Assembly: GCA_964532595.1 (NCBI GenBank)
Contig: CAZHIQ010000015.1
Coordinates: 9,488-73,487 of the forward strand
DNA: 64,000 nucleotides
Reading direction: 5' to 3'
Origin: Chryseosolibacter sp964532595
GTDB lineage: Bacteria; Bacteroidota; Bacteroidia; Cytophagales; Cyclobacteriaceae
A program made the translations under genes and the position numbers. Of the stretch, positions 1 through 9,389 are shown in pieces (the first letter of the stretch is position 1; every line of letters starts with the position of its first letter). The notes beneath the pieces were generated by a model. The model was not told the DNA's origin and made no database searches. It worked only from the letters and a program-made list of their open reading frames with translations.

Positions 1-36
1 GCTTAACAGTAAGGAGCCTTAAATTATTTTGTTGTC

Positions 37-981
37 ATGTCCCGAATTTCACAACCTTTAGTAGTAGTGGTCGCGCTGGGTGTCTTGGCGTGTAGTCCTA
101 CCTCAACCGACGATGTAACATTACATACGCTGAACGTCGGAACGGTGTCGGAGCTTCAGGAATATTTTCGCTATACGGGTGAGGACGTTCCCCTGATCAG
201 TGGGCATCGGGGCGGAACGTATCGCCTATATCCGGAAAATTGCATTGAAACGATGGAGTATGTGCTGGCGCATACACCCGCGACTTTTGAGATTGATCCG
301 CGGCTGACCAAAGACAGTGTTATTGTCCTGATGCACGACGCAACGCTCGACCGTACTACTAATGGCACCGGAAAGTTGTCAGACTACACCCTTGATGAAG
401 TGAAGAAACTTCGATTGAAAGACCATGAGGGAAATTTGACCGACTTTCAGATTCCTACTCTCGATGAGGTGATTGCCTGGAGCAAGGGTAAAACCGTTGT
501 CATACTCGACATCAAAGACGTCCCGTTTGCCATGACGGCGGCGAAAATACGGGAACATGGGGCCGAAGCTCATGTGATGGTTACGGTCCGTAATGCTGAA
601 CAAGCGAAGTTCTACTACGACGATAATCCGGCGATCATGTTTGAGGCCTGGATTCGTTCAAAACAAGCTCTGAGCGAATACGAAGATGCCGGGATTCCGT
701 GGAATCAGATCATGGCTTATGTCGGACCGCGTATCAATGAAGAGACTCTCGAGCTCGCCGCTATGTTGCATGAGCGGGGTGCCATGGCCATGATCGGCGC
801 GGCACCCTCATACGATAAACTTGATTCGGCCGAGCGTGCTGAAGCATACCAGAAAGTTATTTCATCGGGTTTTGACGTCATCGAATCCGATTATCCCATT
901 GAAGTGGCTAACGCCATCCGTCCGCTTTTGCCTCCGGCGAGTGCGAAACAAAAGTTCTTTACTTCTGCAAAAGGGGAATAG
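37..981 (+). CDS. Glycerophosphodiester phosphodiesterase family lipoprotein
   Basis: Likely hydrolyses glycerophosphodiesters, or a related phosphodiester, outside the inner membrane. A hydrophobic N-terminus ends in a lipobox with Cys19 (VLAC), so the mature protein should be lipid-anchored. The GDPD core is plain: GHRGG with His57, PEN with Glu67, the metal-binding pair Glu85/Asp87 in FEID, and His100 in LMHD followed by TLDRTTNG. The TIM-barrel pattern continues to a C-terminal ESDYP. The length of 314 aa suits a single-domain family member. It lies 122 bp upstream of a PVC-type cytochrome gene on the same strand and may belong to that exported cluster. The substrate cannot be told from sequence. 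Confidence 0.9.
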   Translation: MSRISQPLVVVVALGVLACSPTSTDDVTLHTLNVGTVSELQEYFRYTGEDVPLISGHRGGTYRLYPENCIETMEYVLAHTPATFEIDPRLTKDSVIVLMHDATLDRTTNGTGKLSDYTLDEVKKLRLKDHEGNLTDFQIPTLDEVIAWSKGKTVVILDIKDVPFAMTAAKIREHGAEAHVMVTVRNAEQAKFYYDDNPAIMFEAWIRSKQALSEYEDAGIPWNQIMAYVGPRINEETLELAAMLHERGAMAMIGAAPSYDKLDSAERAEAYQKVISSGFDVIESDYPIEVANAIRPLLPPASAKQKFFTSAKGE

Positions 982-1022
982 TCGAGTCTGTTTCCTCCTG
1001 CCTGTGACGGAACTCCGATTTT

Positions 1023-1045
1023 TTTATAAACAATAGTTTTATAAA
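1023..1045. repeat. AT-rich inverted repeat, two copies of TTTATAAA
   Basis: Two identical self-complementary octamers TTTATAAA (1023-1030 and 1038-1045) are separated by 7 bp in the gap between the GDPD gene and the PVC-type cytochrome gene. They could form a weak hairpin or be an AT-rich promoter/operator element. No function is demonstrated. Confidence 0.35.
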
Positions 1046-1103
1046 TTACATCAGTGTGCCCGAGCACACGACAGGAATAAGACTGTTTTATCCCCTAATA
1101 CAC

Positions 1104-4100
1104 ATGCAATCACAGAAGCTTACTGTAGGGGTTGCGCTTTCGTTACTGGGAATGGCTTGTGGGGAGGCTAACAAGGCAACCGACGATGACCGTTTCAGCG
1201 GTCGAAAATTCAGCGAGTACATAAGGACCACCGAAGCACGAACACCTGAAGAGGAGAGGGCCGGCTTTCTCCTTCCTGACGGTTTCGAGATCGAACTGTT
1301 TGCGGCGGAGCCGGATATCGGCAAGCCGATGAATATTACGTTTGATGCAAGGGGTCGTATGTGGGTTACGCAGTCGTTCGAGTATCCCTTTGCGGCCAAG
1401 CCCGGCGCCGGATCGGATCGCATTACCATCCTTGAAGACACCGATAACGACGGACGTGCCGATAAATTCACACCGTTCAGTGATACATTGAATATTCCGA
1501 TCGGTATCATTCCTGTTGAGTCGGGTGCCATTGCCTATAGTGTGCCCAAAGTTTATCGCTTTCATGACGATGACGGCGATGGAAAAGCCGATCGAAGTAG
1601 CCCGTTGTTTGGGCCCTTTGAATACCGTGATACGCACGGAATGGTAAACAATTTCATCCGGGGCTACGATGGATGGATCCATGCCTGTCACGGCTTTATC
1701 AACCGTTCGACTATTGCGGGCAGCGATGGTGACTCTATTACGATGATATCCGGCAATACCTTTCGTTTTCGTCCGGATGGTAGTCGCGTGGAGCACATCA
1801 CCCATGGTCGGATCAATCCCTTCGGCCTTTGTTATGACGAGCGAGGTTATCTGTACTCTACCGATTGCCATACATCACCCCTCTATCAGCTTATTCGCGG
1901 TGCTGATTATACACAGTGGGGGAAGGAAGAGGGAATGGGATTTGGCCCGGACATGAAGCCGCTTGAACGTGAGGCCACAGCCCTGGCGGGGATAGCGTAT
2001 TATGCCGATAACCTTTTTCCCTCGAAGTATCAGGGTAATTTCTATATCGGCGACGTGGTGGCTTCCCGTGTGTACAGAAATTCATTCACGTTTACGGGTT
2101 CCACGCCAATCGGAAAGCTTGAAGAAGACTTCATCCTCAGTGAAGACCCCTGGTTTCGACCTGTTGATGTCAAGCTTGGTCCCGATGGCGCGCTATACGT
2201 CGCCGATTTCTATAACAGTATCATCGGACACTATGAGGTTCCGCTTGATCATCCCCAACGCGACAAGACGCGCGGACGTATCTGGCGCATCACATACAAA
2301 GGCAAGACGCATAAACGCGTTGATCTCACAACAGCCGATGTAAGCACGCTGATCGAACATCTTAATCATGACAATCTGGCGATCCGTTTTGCTGCTGCAA
2401 ACCAGCTTGTGGATCGTATTGGTTTTGATGCAGTAGCACCCCTCAGTGCATTGCTCAATGACAGCAGGACGAGCGCCCGGTGGTTTGTGCACGCACTTTG
2501 GACATTGCATCGTCTTGACGCTGTGAAACCCGAGGTTATTGAAGAATCACTGGCAAATAAAGATCCGTTGATTCGTCTTCACACCTGTCGCATTCTTCTT
2601 GATCGTGAATTGCGGCCCGACGATTTCAAATGGGTAGAGACCGGTTTGAAAGACAGCGATCCGCATGTGAGACGCGCCGCAACGGAGTTACTGGTGAAGT
2701 TCCCAACACTGGCATCGCTCAATGTTGCCTTAGCTGAGCGGGCTGCTGTGCCGGATCATGACTCCCACCAACTGTACACGACAAGACTTGTACTTCGCAA
2801 CCTGTTGAGAAACGAAGCGTTGATGCGGGATGCGTTAGAAGCCGGGTGGGACGAATCGCAGACGGCGTTTTTGGTCGACGTCATGGTCGGAGTTCATCTG
2901 CCGGATGCAGCCGTGTTTCTTGCGCGAAATATCAATCGATCGACGTGGAAAGGGGAAGGACTTGTGCGCCAGTACGAGCATCTCGCACGCTACATCCCGG
3001 AGGGCATGCTCACTGAGGTGATTATGAACGTGCAAAGTGACGAAGTTGCTGGCGTTGATGAGCAATACATCCGAATCAAGGGTATACAACAGGGAATCGC
3101 CCGGCGCGGTGGAAGCGAGCCGGCCGCCATGCAGCGTTGGGGAGTAGCTCTTGCGCCGTTGTTATTAGATAAGTATCCTCCCCTCGGACAAGCCGAAGAT
3201 TCGATTGCCGAAATGCAGCGATTTGCCAACGAGCTCGCGGCGCGTTATAAGATCGCATCGCTGGAGCCTGTGTTGACCGAGTTCATCGCTGAGGGGCGAA
3301 TGAAGAATCACGATGTGGTTGTAAGCGCTTTGCGTGCGTTGCTTACCCTTAACGCCAGGAAGCATGCAGCGCTGGCGGGGGTAGTGTTGTCGGCCAATGT
3401 CGACACCCCCTTGAAGAATCGCGTCGCTCAGTTGCTTGCTGATTTCCCCGGACCCGAAGTCAATCGCGTGCTGGCGGGGGTCAAGGATGCTCCTCCCGAC
3501 TTGCAGCGGAATATAGTGATCACGCTGGCGGGAACACGTGAAGGCAAAGACATTGTCTTTCAGAAAGTGAAAAGCGGAGAAATTCTCCCTCGTACGCTGA
3601 TCCAACCGCAGGTAGAGGAACGTCTCGTTCAAAACATGACGCCGGGACAGCGTCGGCAGTTTCAGGAGATTACCGAATCCCTGACACCCATAAGCACTGA
3701 GCGGGAGACCTTGATCAGTACTCGTGCTGTTGGTTTCAGGGCGCTGACCGAACCGATACCGCTCGACTCCGGGAAGGCGATATTCAAACAGAATTGTGCG
3801 CCCTGCCACTCCGTTGGAAATGAAGGAGGGTCAATTGGTCCGCAATTGGACGGCGTGGGTAAGTGGGGGCCGCGCGCATTGGCGGAGAAAATTCTGGATC
3901 CCAACCGTAATGTTTCTGAAGCCTTCCGTACGTATACAATTACTCTTACGGATGGTCGCGTACTCACGGGCCTTTATCGGCGTGAAGAAGGAGAGGTGAT
4001 TGTTTTCGCGGATGTGATCGGACGTGAGTTCTCAGTAGCGAAGGGAGAGATTGCATCGCAGGAACCTTCGCGGTTTACACTAATGCCCGATCATTTCGGG

Positions 4101-4163
4101 GACCTGTTTTCGCAGGATGAATTCAATGCCCTTCTTCAGTACCTGCTAAGTTTGCAGAATTAA
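1104..4163 (+). CDS. PVC-type haem-binding lipoprotein: dehydrogenase-like propeller, HEAT repeats, cytochrome c
   Basis: A large exported c-type cytochrome fused to a soluble-dehydrogenase-like propeller, the type annotated as membrane-bound dehydrogenase plus Pirellula/Verrucomicrobium haem domain. I start it at the ATG at 1104 because this gives a clean lipoprotein signal with Cys19 (GMAC); an upstream GTG at 1056 would bury it. The N-terminal half carries propeller motifs such as PNGFEIELFAAEP-like and LGPDGALYVADFYN, the middle resembles HEAT repeats, and a single CAPCH haem site begins near residue 898, followed by a GPQLDGVG haem-domain signature. The protein is 1019 aa. It probably oxidises an alcohol or sugar-like compound and passes electrons to the haem, but substrate and cofactor are unknown. 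The FG-GAP gene follows after 5 bp. Confidence 0.88.
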   Translation: MQSQKLTVGVALSLLGMACGEANKATDDDRFSGRKFSEYIRTTEARTPEEERAGFLLPDGFEIELFAAEPDIGKPMNITFDARGRMWVTQSFEYPFAAKPGAGSDRITILEDTDNDGRADKFTPFSDTLNIPIGIIPVESGAIAYSVPKVYRFHDDDGDGKADRSSPLFGPFEYRDTHGMVNNFIRGYDGWIHACHGFINRSTIAGSDGDSITMISGNTFRFRPDGSRVEHITHGRINPFGLCYDERGYLYSTDCHTSPLYQLIRGADYTQWGKEEGMGFGPDMKPLEREATALAGIAYYADNLFPSKYQGNFYIGDVVASRVYRNSFTFTGSTPIGKLEEDFILSEDPWFRPVDVKLGPDGALYVADFYNSIIGHYEVPLDHPQRDKTRGRIWRITYKGKTHKRVDLTTADVSTLIEHLNHDNLAIRFAAANQLVDRIGFDAVAPLSALLNDSRTSARWFVHALWTLHRLDAVKPEVIEESLANKDPLIRLHTCRILLDRELRPDDFKWVETGLKDSDPHVRRAATELLVKFPTLASLNVALAERAAVPDHDSHQLYTTRLVLRNLLRNEALMRDALEAGWDESQTAFLVDVMVGVHLPDAAVFLARNINRSTWKGEGLVRQYEHLARYIPEGMLTEVIMNVQSDEVAGVDEQYIRIKGIQQGIARRGGSEPAAMQRWGVALAPLLLDKYPPLGQAEDSIAEMQRFANELAARYKIASLEPVLTEFIAEGRMKNHDVVVSALRALLTLNARKHAALAGVVLSANVDTPLKNRVAQLLADFPGPEVNRVLAGVKDAPPDLQRNIVITLAGTREGKDIVFQKVKSGEILPRTLIQPQVEERLVQNMTPGQRRQFQEITESLTPISTERETLISTRAVGFRALTEPIPLDSGKAIFKQNCAPCHSVGNEGGSIGPQLDGVGKWGPRALAEKILDPNRNVSEAFRTYTITLTDGRVLTGLYRREEGEVIVFADVIGREFSVAKGEIASQEPSRFTLMPDHFGDLFSQDEFNALLQYLLSLQN

Positions 4164-4168
4164 CCGCC

Positions 4169-5362
4169 ATGAACAACAAGATATCTTCATCTATCGCGAT
4201 GTTTTCTGCCCTGTGTGTAGCATGTGGGAGCCCGTCGACTACCCAGGAGGATTCCGGCGCGATTGGTTTCCGAAAACATGTTCTCACTTCCGAGTTCATC
4301 TCGGAAGGTGTTGCCATTGGTGATGTCAACGGCGATGGTAAGCCGGACGTAATCGCCGGAGCTTACTGGTTTGAAGCGCCTGAGTGGAAGCGTCATGAAA
4401 TATTCCCGGGGAAAGCTTTCAACGGGGCGAAAGGATACAGCAATTCCTTTTTGAATTTCAGCCTTGACGTTGATCAGGATGGTAGCGTCGACCTTGTACT
4501 TGTCGATTTTCCGGGAACCCCGGGCCATTGGTATCGCAATCCGGGTGAGAGCGATGTACATTGGCGGAAGTACGGCTTTCATCCTGGCGTGGTCATTGGA
4601 AACGAGTCGCCGGCTTTTGTGGACATAGACGGCGATGGGCGGCAAGACTTGTTATTCGCCGATTCCGACAAGAAGCAAATGGTATGGTTGCGCGCACCGT
4701 CTGTTCCGGGTGATACGTTGTGGACAAAGTCCACGATCAGCGAGCTGGATGCGCCGGGTACGGATCGTTTTTCACACGGACTGGGGTTTGGTGATATCAA
4801 TGGCGATGGTAGGGGAGACGTTGTTATTCGTCAAGGATGGTGGGAGGGAGGTACTGATCCGACTGCGCCAAATTGGACGTTTCACCCCGCGGAGCTTGGA
4901 GAAGACTGCTCCCAGATGCATGTCTTCGATGTAAATGCCGACGGACTGGCGGATGTTATTTCGGCTTCCGCGCATCGGTATGGCATCTGGTGGTATGAAC
5001 AAGGGCGTGACGCAGAGGGAAATATGACCTGGACAAAACACACCATCAGTAGTGAGTTCTCGCAGTCGCACGCCTCGCTGCTGGCGGATATCGATCAGGA
5101 TGGTACACCCGATCTCCTTGTAGGCAAGCGCTACTATGCCCACAACGACAGTGATGCAGATCCGGGCCGTGATGAACCTGCGGTGCTTTACTGGTATAAG
5201 ATTACCCCTGGCCAAGCGCCTTACTTTCATGCAAATCTAGTTGACGATGATTCCGGTTCAGGGCTTAATATTGCAGCGGCGGATATCAACGGCGATGGAC
5301 GGGTGGATATAGCGATTGCCAACAAGAAAGGAGTATTTGTTTTTGAACAGGTTGTAAAATAG
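4169..5362 (+). CDS. FG-GAP/VCBS repeat beta-propeller lipoprotein
   Basis: Exported lipoprotein with a lipobox ending at Cys19. It contains about seven Asp-rich calcium-loop repeats (for example DVNGDGKPDV, DVDQDGSVDL, DIDGDGRQDL, DINGDGRGDV, DVNADGLADV, DIDQDGTPDL, DINGDGRVDI), as expected for an integrin-like seven-bladed propeller. Such proteins usually bind ligands or partners rather than catalyse. It begins 5 bp after the PVC-type cytochrome and ends 12 bp before the NIPSNAP gene, so the three are probably one transcript. A role as a binding partner of the cytochrome protein is inferred from position only. Confidence 0.88.
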   Translation: MNNKISSSIAMFSALCVACGSPSTTQEDSGAIGFRKHVLTSEFISEGVAIGDVNGDGKPDVIAGAYWFEAPEWKRHEIFPGKAFNGAKGYSNSFLNFSLDVDQDGSVDLVLVDFPGTPGHWYRNPGESDVHWRKYGFHPGVVIGNESPAFVDIDGDGRQDLLFADSDKKQMVWLRAPSVPGDTLWTKSTISELDAPGTDRFSHGLGFGDINGDGRGDVVIRQGWWEGGTDPTAPNWTFHPAELGEDCSQMHVFDVNADGLADVISASAHRYGIWWYEQGRDAEGNMTWTKHTISSEFSQSHASLLADIDQDGTPDLLVGKRYYAHNDSDADPGRDEPAVLYWYKITPGQAPYFHANLVDDDSGSGLNIAAADINGDGRVDIAIANKKGVFVFEQVVK

Positions 5363-5374
5363 GATGCGGTATCA

Positions 5375-6145
5375 ATGGAAAGAAGAAATTTTCTGAAGGG
5401 GAGTTTACTTGCCGCGGCGGCGGCATCGGGGGTAAGCCAGGTGTCAGGCCAGACGCCTTCGAAGAAGAAGGAGGTCTATGAGTTTCGGGTTTATCACATG
5501 AACCGAAATCTTCCGACTATCGATGCCTACCTTTCTGAGGCACTTATCCCTGCTCTTAACCGCCATGGGGTGCGGAATGTGGGTGTGTTTCGCGAAGTGA
5601 GCCAATCCGAACCTTTTAAGGTGTATGTTCTTATTCCGTATTCGTCGCTCGAAGACTACAGCCGGGTAACGATTGCCCTTCGAAGCGATGCGGAGCTTGA
5701 TCGCGCGAGCCAGTCGTACAACGCTCTGCCGGCATCCCGGCCGATATTCGAGCGTGTCGATGTATCTCTCCTGCTCGCCTTCGACGGCATTCCGCAGATG
5801 GTTGTTCCGCGGAAAGACCAGCGGCTTTTTGAGATGCGTATTTATGAGGGACACAATGAGGATGCCGTAAGACGGAAGGTAAAAATGTTCAATGAAGGTG
5901 AGCTGGATATCTTCCGCCGCGTGAATGTCACGCCTGTGTTCTTCGGTGAGAATATTGCCGGAAGGGGCTTGCCTTGTCTCACCTATATGACGGTGTACGA
6001 GAGTATGGAGCAGCGTGACAAGGCCTTTAAGGCTTTCCTGGACCACCCCGACTGGAAAAAGCTGTCTCAGATGCCGGAGTATGCCGACACCGTGTCGAAA
6101 GTACACCGCGTGTTCTTGCAGCCGGTTCCCTATTCCCAGGTGTAA
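5375..6145 (+). CDS. NIPSNAP family protein with Tat-like leader
   Basis: The N-terminus (ERRNFLKGSLLAAAA) is a twin-arginine-type signal, so the protein is probably exported folded. The body has two ferredoxin-like alpha/beta barrel repeats of the NIPSNAP type: YEFRVYHMNR near residue 30 and LFEMRIYEGHNEDA near residue 150. The 256 aa length fits a two-domain member. NIPSNAP proteins have no firmly established bacterial role and are often found beside catabolic or oxidative gene sets. It closes the cluster with the PVC-type cytochrome and FG-GAP genes. Confidence 0.85.
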   Translation: MERRNFLKGSLLAAAAASGVSQVSGQTPSKKKEVYEFRVYHMNRNLPTIDAYLSEALIPALNRHGVRNVGVFREVSQSEPFKVYVLIPYSSLEDYSRVTIALRSDAELDRASQSYNALPASRPIFERVDVSLLLAFDGIPQMVVPRKDQRLFEMRIYEGHNEDAVRRKVKMFNEGELDIFRRVNVTPVFFGENIAGRGLPCLTYMTVYESMEQRDKAFKAFLDHPDWKKLSQMPEYADTVSKVHRVFLQPVPYSQV

Positions 6146-6200
6146 GGGCACAACGGCCTAACTAAAGGAATTTCTCTTAAACCATTTTGACGTGAAACGA

Positions 6201-6228
6201 TATGGATAAAATAATTGTATTATCCATA
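6201..6228. promoter_or_regulatory. Perfect inverted repeat in the uvrA leader, operator candidate
   Basis: TATGGATAA (6201-6209) and TTATCCATA (6220-6228) are perfect 9-bp arms with a 10-bp spacer, one helical turn apart centre to centre of the spacer, ending 10 bp before the uvrA ATG. The geometry fits a dimeric repressor site or a hairpin that could cover the start. The regulator is not identifiable from this window. Confidence 0.5.
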
Positions 6229-6238
6229 TTTACCGGCC

Positions 6239-9103
6239 ATGGCCAAAGCATCACGCGCACAGAAGAAATATATCGACCCCTCGGGCCACGACCTCATCGA
6301 AGTCATTGGCGCCCGTGAACACAATCTCAAGAACATCAATGTTTCGTTCCCGCGGAATAAGCTGGTGGTAGTCACCGGTATAAGCGGCAGTGGGAAGTCG
6401 TCATTAGCGTTCGATACCATATACGCTGAAGGACAGCGGCGGTATATGGAGAGCTTCTCAGCCTACGCGCGGAGCTTTATCGGAAACCTGGAGCGACCCG
6501 ATGTTGACAAGATCAACGGACTTAGTCCGGTTATCTCCATAGAGCAGAAAACGACTTCGCGCAACCCCAGATCTACCGTCGGTACTGTTACCGAAATTTA
6601 TGATTTCATGCGTCTGCTTTATGCACGGGCAGGCGAGGCTTATTCCTACCTCAGCGGAGAGCGAATGATACGCCAGTCGGAGGACCAGATTCTGGATACG
6701 CTGCTGAAGAAGTTTGGCGGCAAGAAACTGGTTCTCCTGGCTCCTGTTATCAAGGGACGTAAGGGACACTACCGCGAACTCTTCCAACAGATTCGAAAGC
6801 AGGGATACACGAAAGTCAGAGTCGATGGTGAAATTCAGGACATCACGGCAAAGATGCAGGTTGATCGCTACAAGATACATGACATCGAAGTAGTCGTAGA
6901 CCGGATTGTCGCCGACCGCAAAGACCTTGCGCGAATCAGTCAGTCGATCACCCGATCATTGAAGGAAGGAAAGGGCGTCATGATGGTAATGGAAGAGAAT
7001 GGGAAGGTGCATCACTTCTCCAAGTTCCTGATGGATCCCAAAACCGGTTTGTCTTATGATGAACCGGCTCCCAATTCCTTTTCTTTCAACTCGCCTTACG
7101 GAGCGTGCCCGGTGTGTAACGGTCTGGGGCAGATCTCTGAAATCACCGAAGAATCAGTTATACCCGATAAAAGTCTCAGCATCAGCCGTGGAGGTATTCT
7201 TCCCCTTGGGGAGTACCGGGATATCTGGATTTTCAAGAAGATAAGTGCAATCCTCAAGCGCTATAAGCTTACACTTTCTACTCCCATCAAGAATATCCCC
7301 AAGGATGTCATCCAAATTTTGCTGTATGGAGACGACGAGCCGGTAGGAGTAGAATCGGTAAAATATCCGGGCACGGAATGGAGTACCACATTCGAAGGGA
7401 TTGTAAACTTTCTCGAAAAACAACGCGACGAAGGATCTGAGGCGATGAGGAAATGGGTTGAGGACTTCACGGTGGTGCGAACGTGTCCGGAATGTAATGG
7501 CGCCCGACTGAAGAAGGAGTCGTTGCATTTCAAATTGGGCGGCAAAAACATCGCCGAGCTCGCCGGGATGGGTATAGACGAGTTACAGGAGTGGTTTGAA
7601 GGACTTGAAGAGCGCCTCGACGAACGCCAGCGCGTAATTGCCGGCGAAGTTCTGAAAGAGATCAGGAAACGGATCGGATTTCTTCTTGACGTAGGTCTGA
7701 ATTATCTGAACCTGAATCGCCCTATCCGTACGTTAAGTGGAGGCGAGTCTCAGCGGATAAGGCTTGCAACTCAGATAGGGACTCAGTTGGTGGGTGTTCT
7801 TTATATACTCGACGAACCTAGCATTGGCTTGCATGCCCGAGACAACGTGAAGTTGATCAAGGCACTGAAGGATCTGCGCGATCTGGGCAACTCGGTTGTT
7901 GTGGTTGAGCACGACCGTGACATGATGCTGGAGTCCGATTATATTCTTGACATCGGTCCCGGTGCTGGTCGCCACGGGGGCCAGGTTATCGCTCACGGAA
8001 CACCGGAGGAGTTTGTGCGTTCGAAGAGCATGACGGCGGGGTATTTGAATGGCACGTTGGAGATCCCCTATTCGGAGCAGCGCCGCGAAGGAAATGGAAA
8101 CTGGCTTCAACTAACGGGGGCAAAAGGAAACAACCTCAAGAACGTTGATTTGCGTATACCGCTAGGCACCCTGACGTGCATTACCGGTGTTTCGGGAAGT
8201 GGTAAATCGACGCTGGTTCACGATACACTGTTTCCTATTCTCAATCAGTGGTTCTTCAACTCCCGGACGGCGCCGCTGGCGTATGACGCTATTGACGGAC
8301 TTGAAGCGATTGATAAGGTAATTGAAGTCGATCAGTCCCCGATTGGCCGGACGCCGCGTTCGAACCCCGCGACGTATACCGGTGTATTCACCGATATCCG
8401 CGATTTGTTTTCGCAGTTGCCGGAAGCAAAGATCAGAGGGTACAAGGTCGGTCGGTTTTCATTCAACGTGAAAGGCGGGCGATGTGAAACTTGTGAAGGT
8501 GCCGGTCTGCGACTTATCGAAATGGAATTCCTGCCCGATGTTTACGTGCCCTGTGAGACATGCAAGGGTAAGCGGTACAACCGGGAGACGCTGGAGGTCC
8601 GCTTCAAGGGAAAGTCGATTTCCGACGTGCTGGACATGACCGTCGAAGAAGCGGTGACATTCTTCGAACATCAGCCGAAGATTTTGCGCAAGATCAAGAC
8701 GTTGGATGATGTGGGGCTCGGATACATTTCCCTGGGGCAGCACGCCACAACCCTGTCGGGGGGTGAGGCACAGCGTGTAAAATTGGCGACTGAGCTTTCG
8801 AAACGCGATACCGGAAAGACCTTTTACATCCTTGACGAGCCGACCACGGGTCTTCACTTTCAGGATATAGCCCATCTGCTTAACGTGCTTCAAAAATTGG
8901 TGGATAAGGGTAATACCGTTCTGATTATTGAGCACAATATGGACATCATCAAGGCAGCCGACTACATTGTTGATCTCGGTCCTGAAGGCGGGGCTGGCGG
9001 AGGTCGAATCGTTGCGATGGGTACGCCCGAGGAAGTGGCCAGCAACGCAGAGAGCTACACCGGAAAGTTTCTGAAGGCCGAGCTTAAAATGAGAAAGAAA
9101 TGA
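6239..9103 (+). CDS. uvrA: UvrABC system protein A (excinuclease ABC subunit A)
   Basis: DNA-damage recognition ATPase of nucleotide excision repair, which works as a dimer that loads UvrB. Both ATP sites are intact: Walker A GISGSGKS at about 47-54 with signature LSGGESQRIRLATQIG, and a second GVSGSGKST with LSGGEAQRVKLATELSK. Zinc-module cysteine pairs are present (CPVCNG, CPECNG, CETCEG, CETCKG). I use the ATG at 6239, giving MAKASRAQKK at 954 aa; a TTG at 6215 would add eight residues inside the inverted repeat. The gene overlaps the next small membrane gene by 4 bp (ATGA). The protein is full length. Confidence 0.97.
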   Translation: MAKASRAQKKYIDPSGHDLIEVIGAREHNLKNINVSFPRNKLVVVTGISGSGKSSLAFDTIYAEGQRRYMESFSAYARSFIGNLERPDVDKINGLSPVISIEQKTTSRNPRSTVGTVTEIYDFMRLLYARAGEAYSYLSGERMIRQSEDQILDTLLKKFGGKKLVLLAPVIKGRKGHYRELFQQIRKQGYTKVRVDGEIQDITAKMQVDRYKIHDIEVVVDRIVADRKDLARISQSITRSLKEGKGVMMVMEENGKVHHFSKFLMDPKTGLSYDEPAPNSFSFNSPYGACPVCNGLGQISEITEESVIPDKSLSISRGGILPLGEYRDIWIFKKISAILKRYKLTLSTPIKNIPKDVIQILLYGDDEPVGVESVKYPGTEWSTTFEGIVNFLEKQRDEGSEAMRKWVEDFTVVRTCPECNGARLKKESLHFKLGGKNIAELAGMGIDELQEWFEGLEERLDERQRVIAGEVLKEIRKRIGFLLDVGLNYLNLNRPIRTLSGGESQRIRLATQIGTQLVGVLYILDEPSIGLHARDNVKLIKALKDLRDLGNSVVVVEHDRDMMLESDYILDIGPGAGRHGGQVIAHGTPEEFVRSKSMTAGYLNGTLEIPYSEQRREGNGNWLQLTGAKGNNLKNVDLRIPLGTLTCITGVSGSGKSTLVHDTLFPILNQWFFNSRTAPLAYDAIDGLEAIDKVIEVDQSPIGRTPRSNPATYTGVFTDIRDLFSQLPEAKIRGYKVGRFSFNVKGGRCETCEGAGLRLIEMEFLPDVYVPCETCKGKRYNRETLEVRFKGKSISDVLDMTVEEAVTFFEHQPKILRKIKTLDDVGLGYISLGQHATTLSGGEAQRVKLATELSKRDTGKTFYILDEPTTGLHFQDIAHLLNVLQKLVDKGNTVLIIEHNMDIIKAADYIVDLGPEGGAGGGRIVAMGTPEEVASNAESYTGKFLKAELKMRKK

Positions 9104-9348
9104 AGGCTTCGAGGAACCACTACCTTTTTGGCGGGCTGTTTTTCGCAATCGGCGTATACCAGTTGATAGTAGGAGATTGGTCGGAATTCTGGCTTTACGC
9201 CGCAGCAGGGAGCGCCTTCGTGGTAACAGCCTTATCCGGGGAGCCTCGTCTGCAACGTCACAGGAAGCCTCTGGCGATTATTTCCTGGCTGCTTATTTTA
9301 GGTACTGGACTTCTCTTCCTATTCATGCTTCAGTTCCGGTATCTGTAG
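9100..9348 (+). CDS. Small hypothetical membrane protein
   Basis: An 82-aa protein with three hydrophobic stretches (about residues 8-22, 30-43 and 57-77) separated by a short basic loop (LQRHRKP). Its start overlaps the uvrA stop by 4 bp (ATGA), indicating translational coupling, and it ends 41 bp before the LytS-type kinase. I do not recognise the family. Its position between uvrA and a two-component system does not reveal a function. Confidence 0.7.
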   Translation: MKASRNHYLFGGLFFAIGVYQLIVGDWSEFWLYAAAGSAFVVTALSGEPRLQRHRKPLAIISWLLILGTGLLFLFMLQFRYL

Positions 9349-9389
9349 ACGCCACCGCTGAGTTAATACCACAAATCGTAACTTAAGGC

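Noticed and set aside
1143..1871. 242-codon open frame antisense to the PVC-type cytochrome gene
   Set aside because: Shadow of a conserved gene on the plus strand.
5444..6151. 235-codon open frame antisense to the NIPSNAP gene
   Set aside because: The NIPSNAP frame shows real family motifs and a Tat-like leader; the antisense frame shows none.
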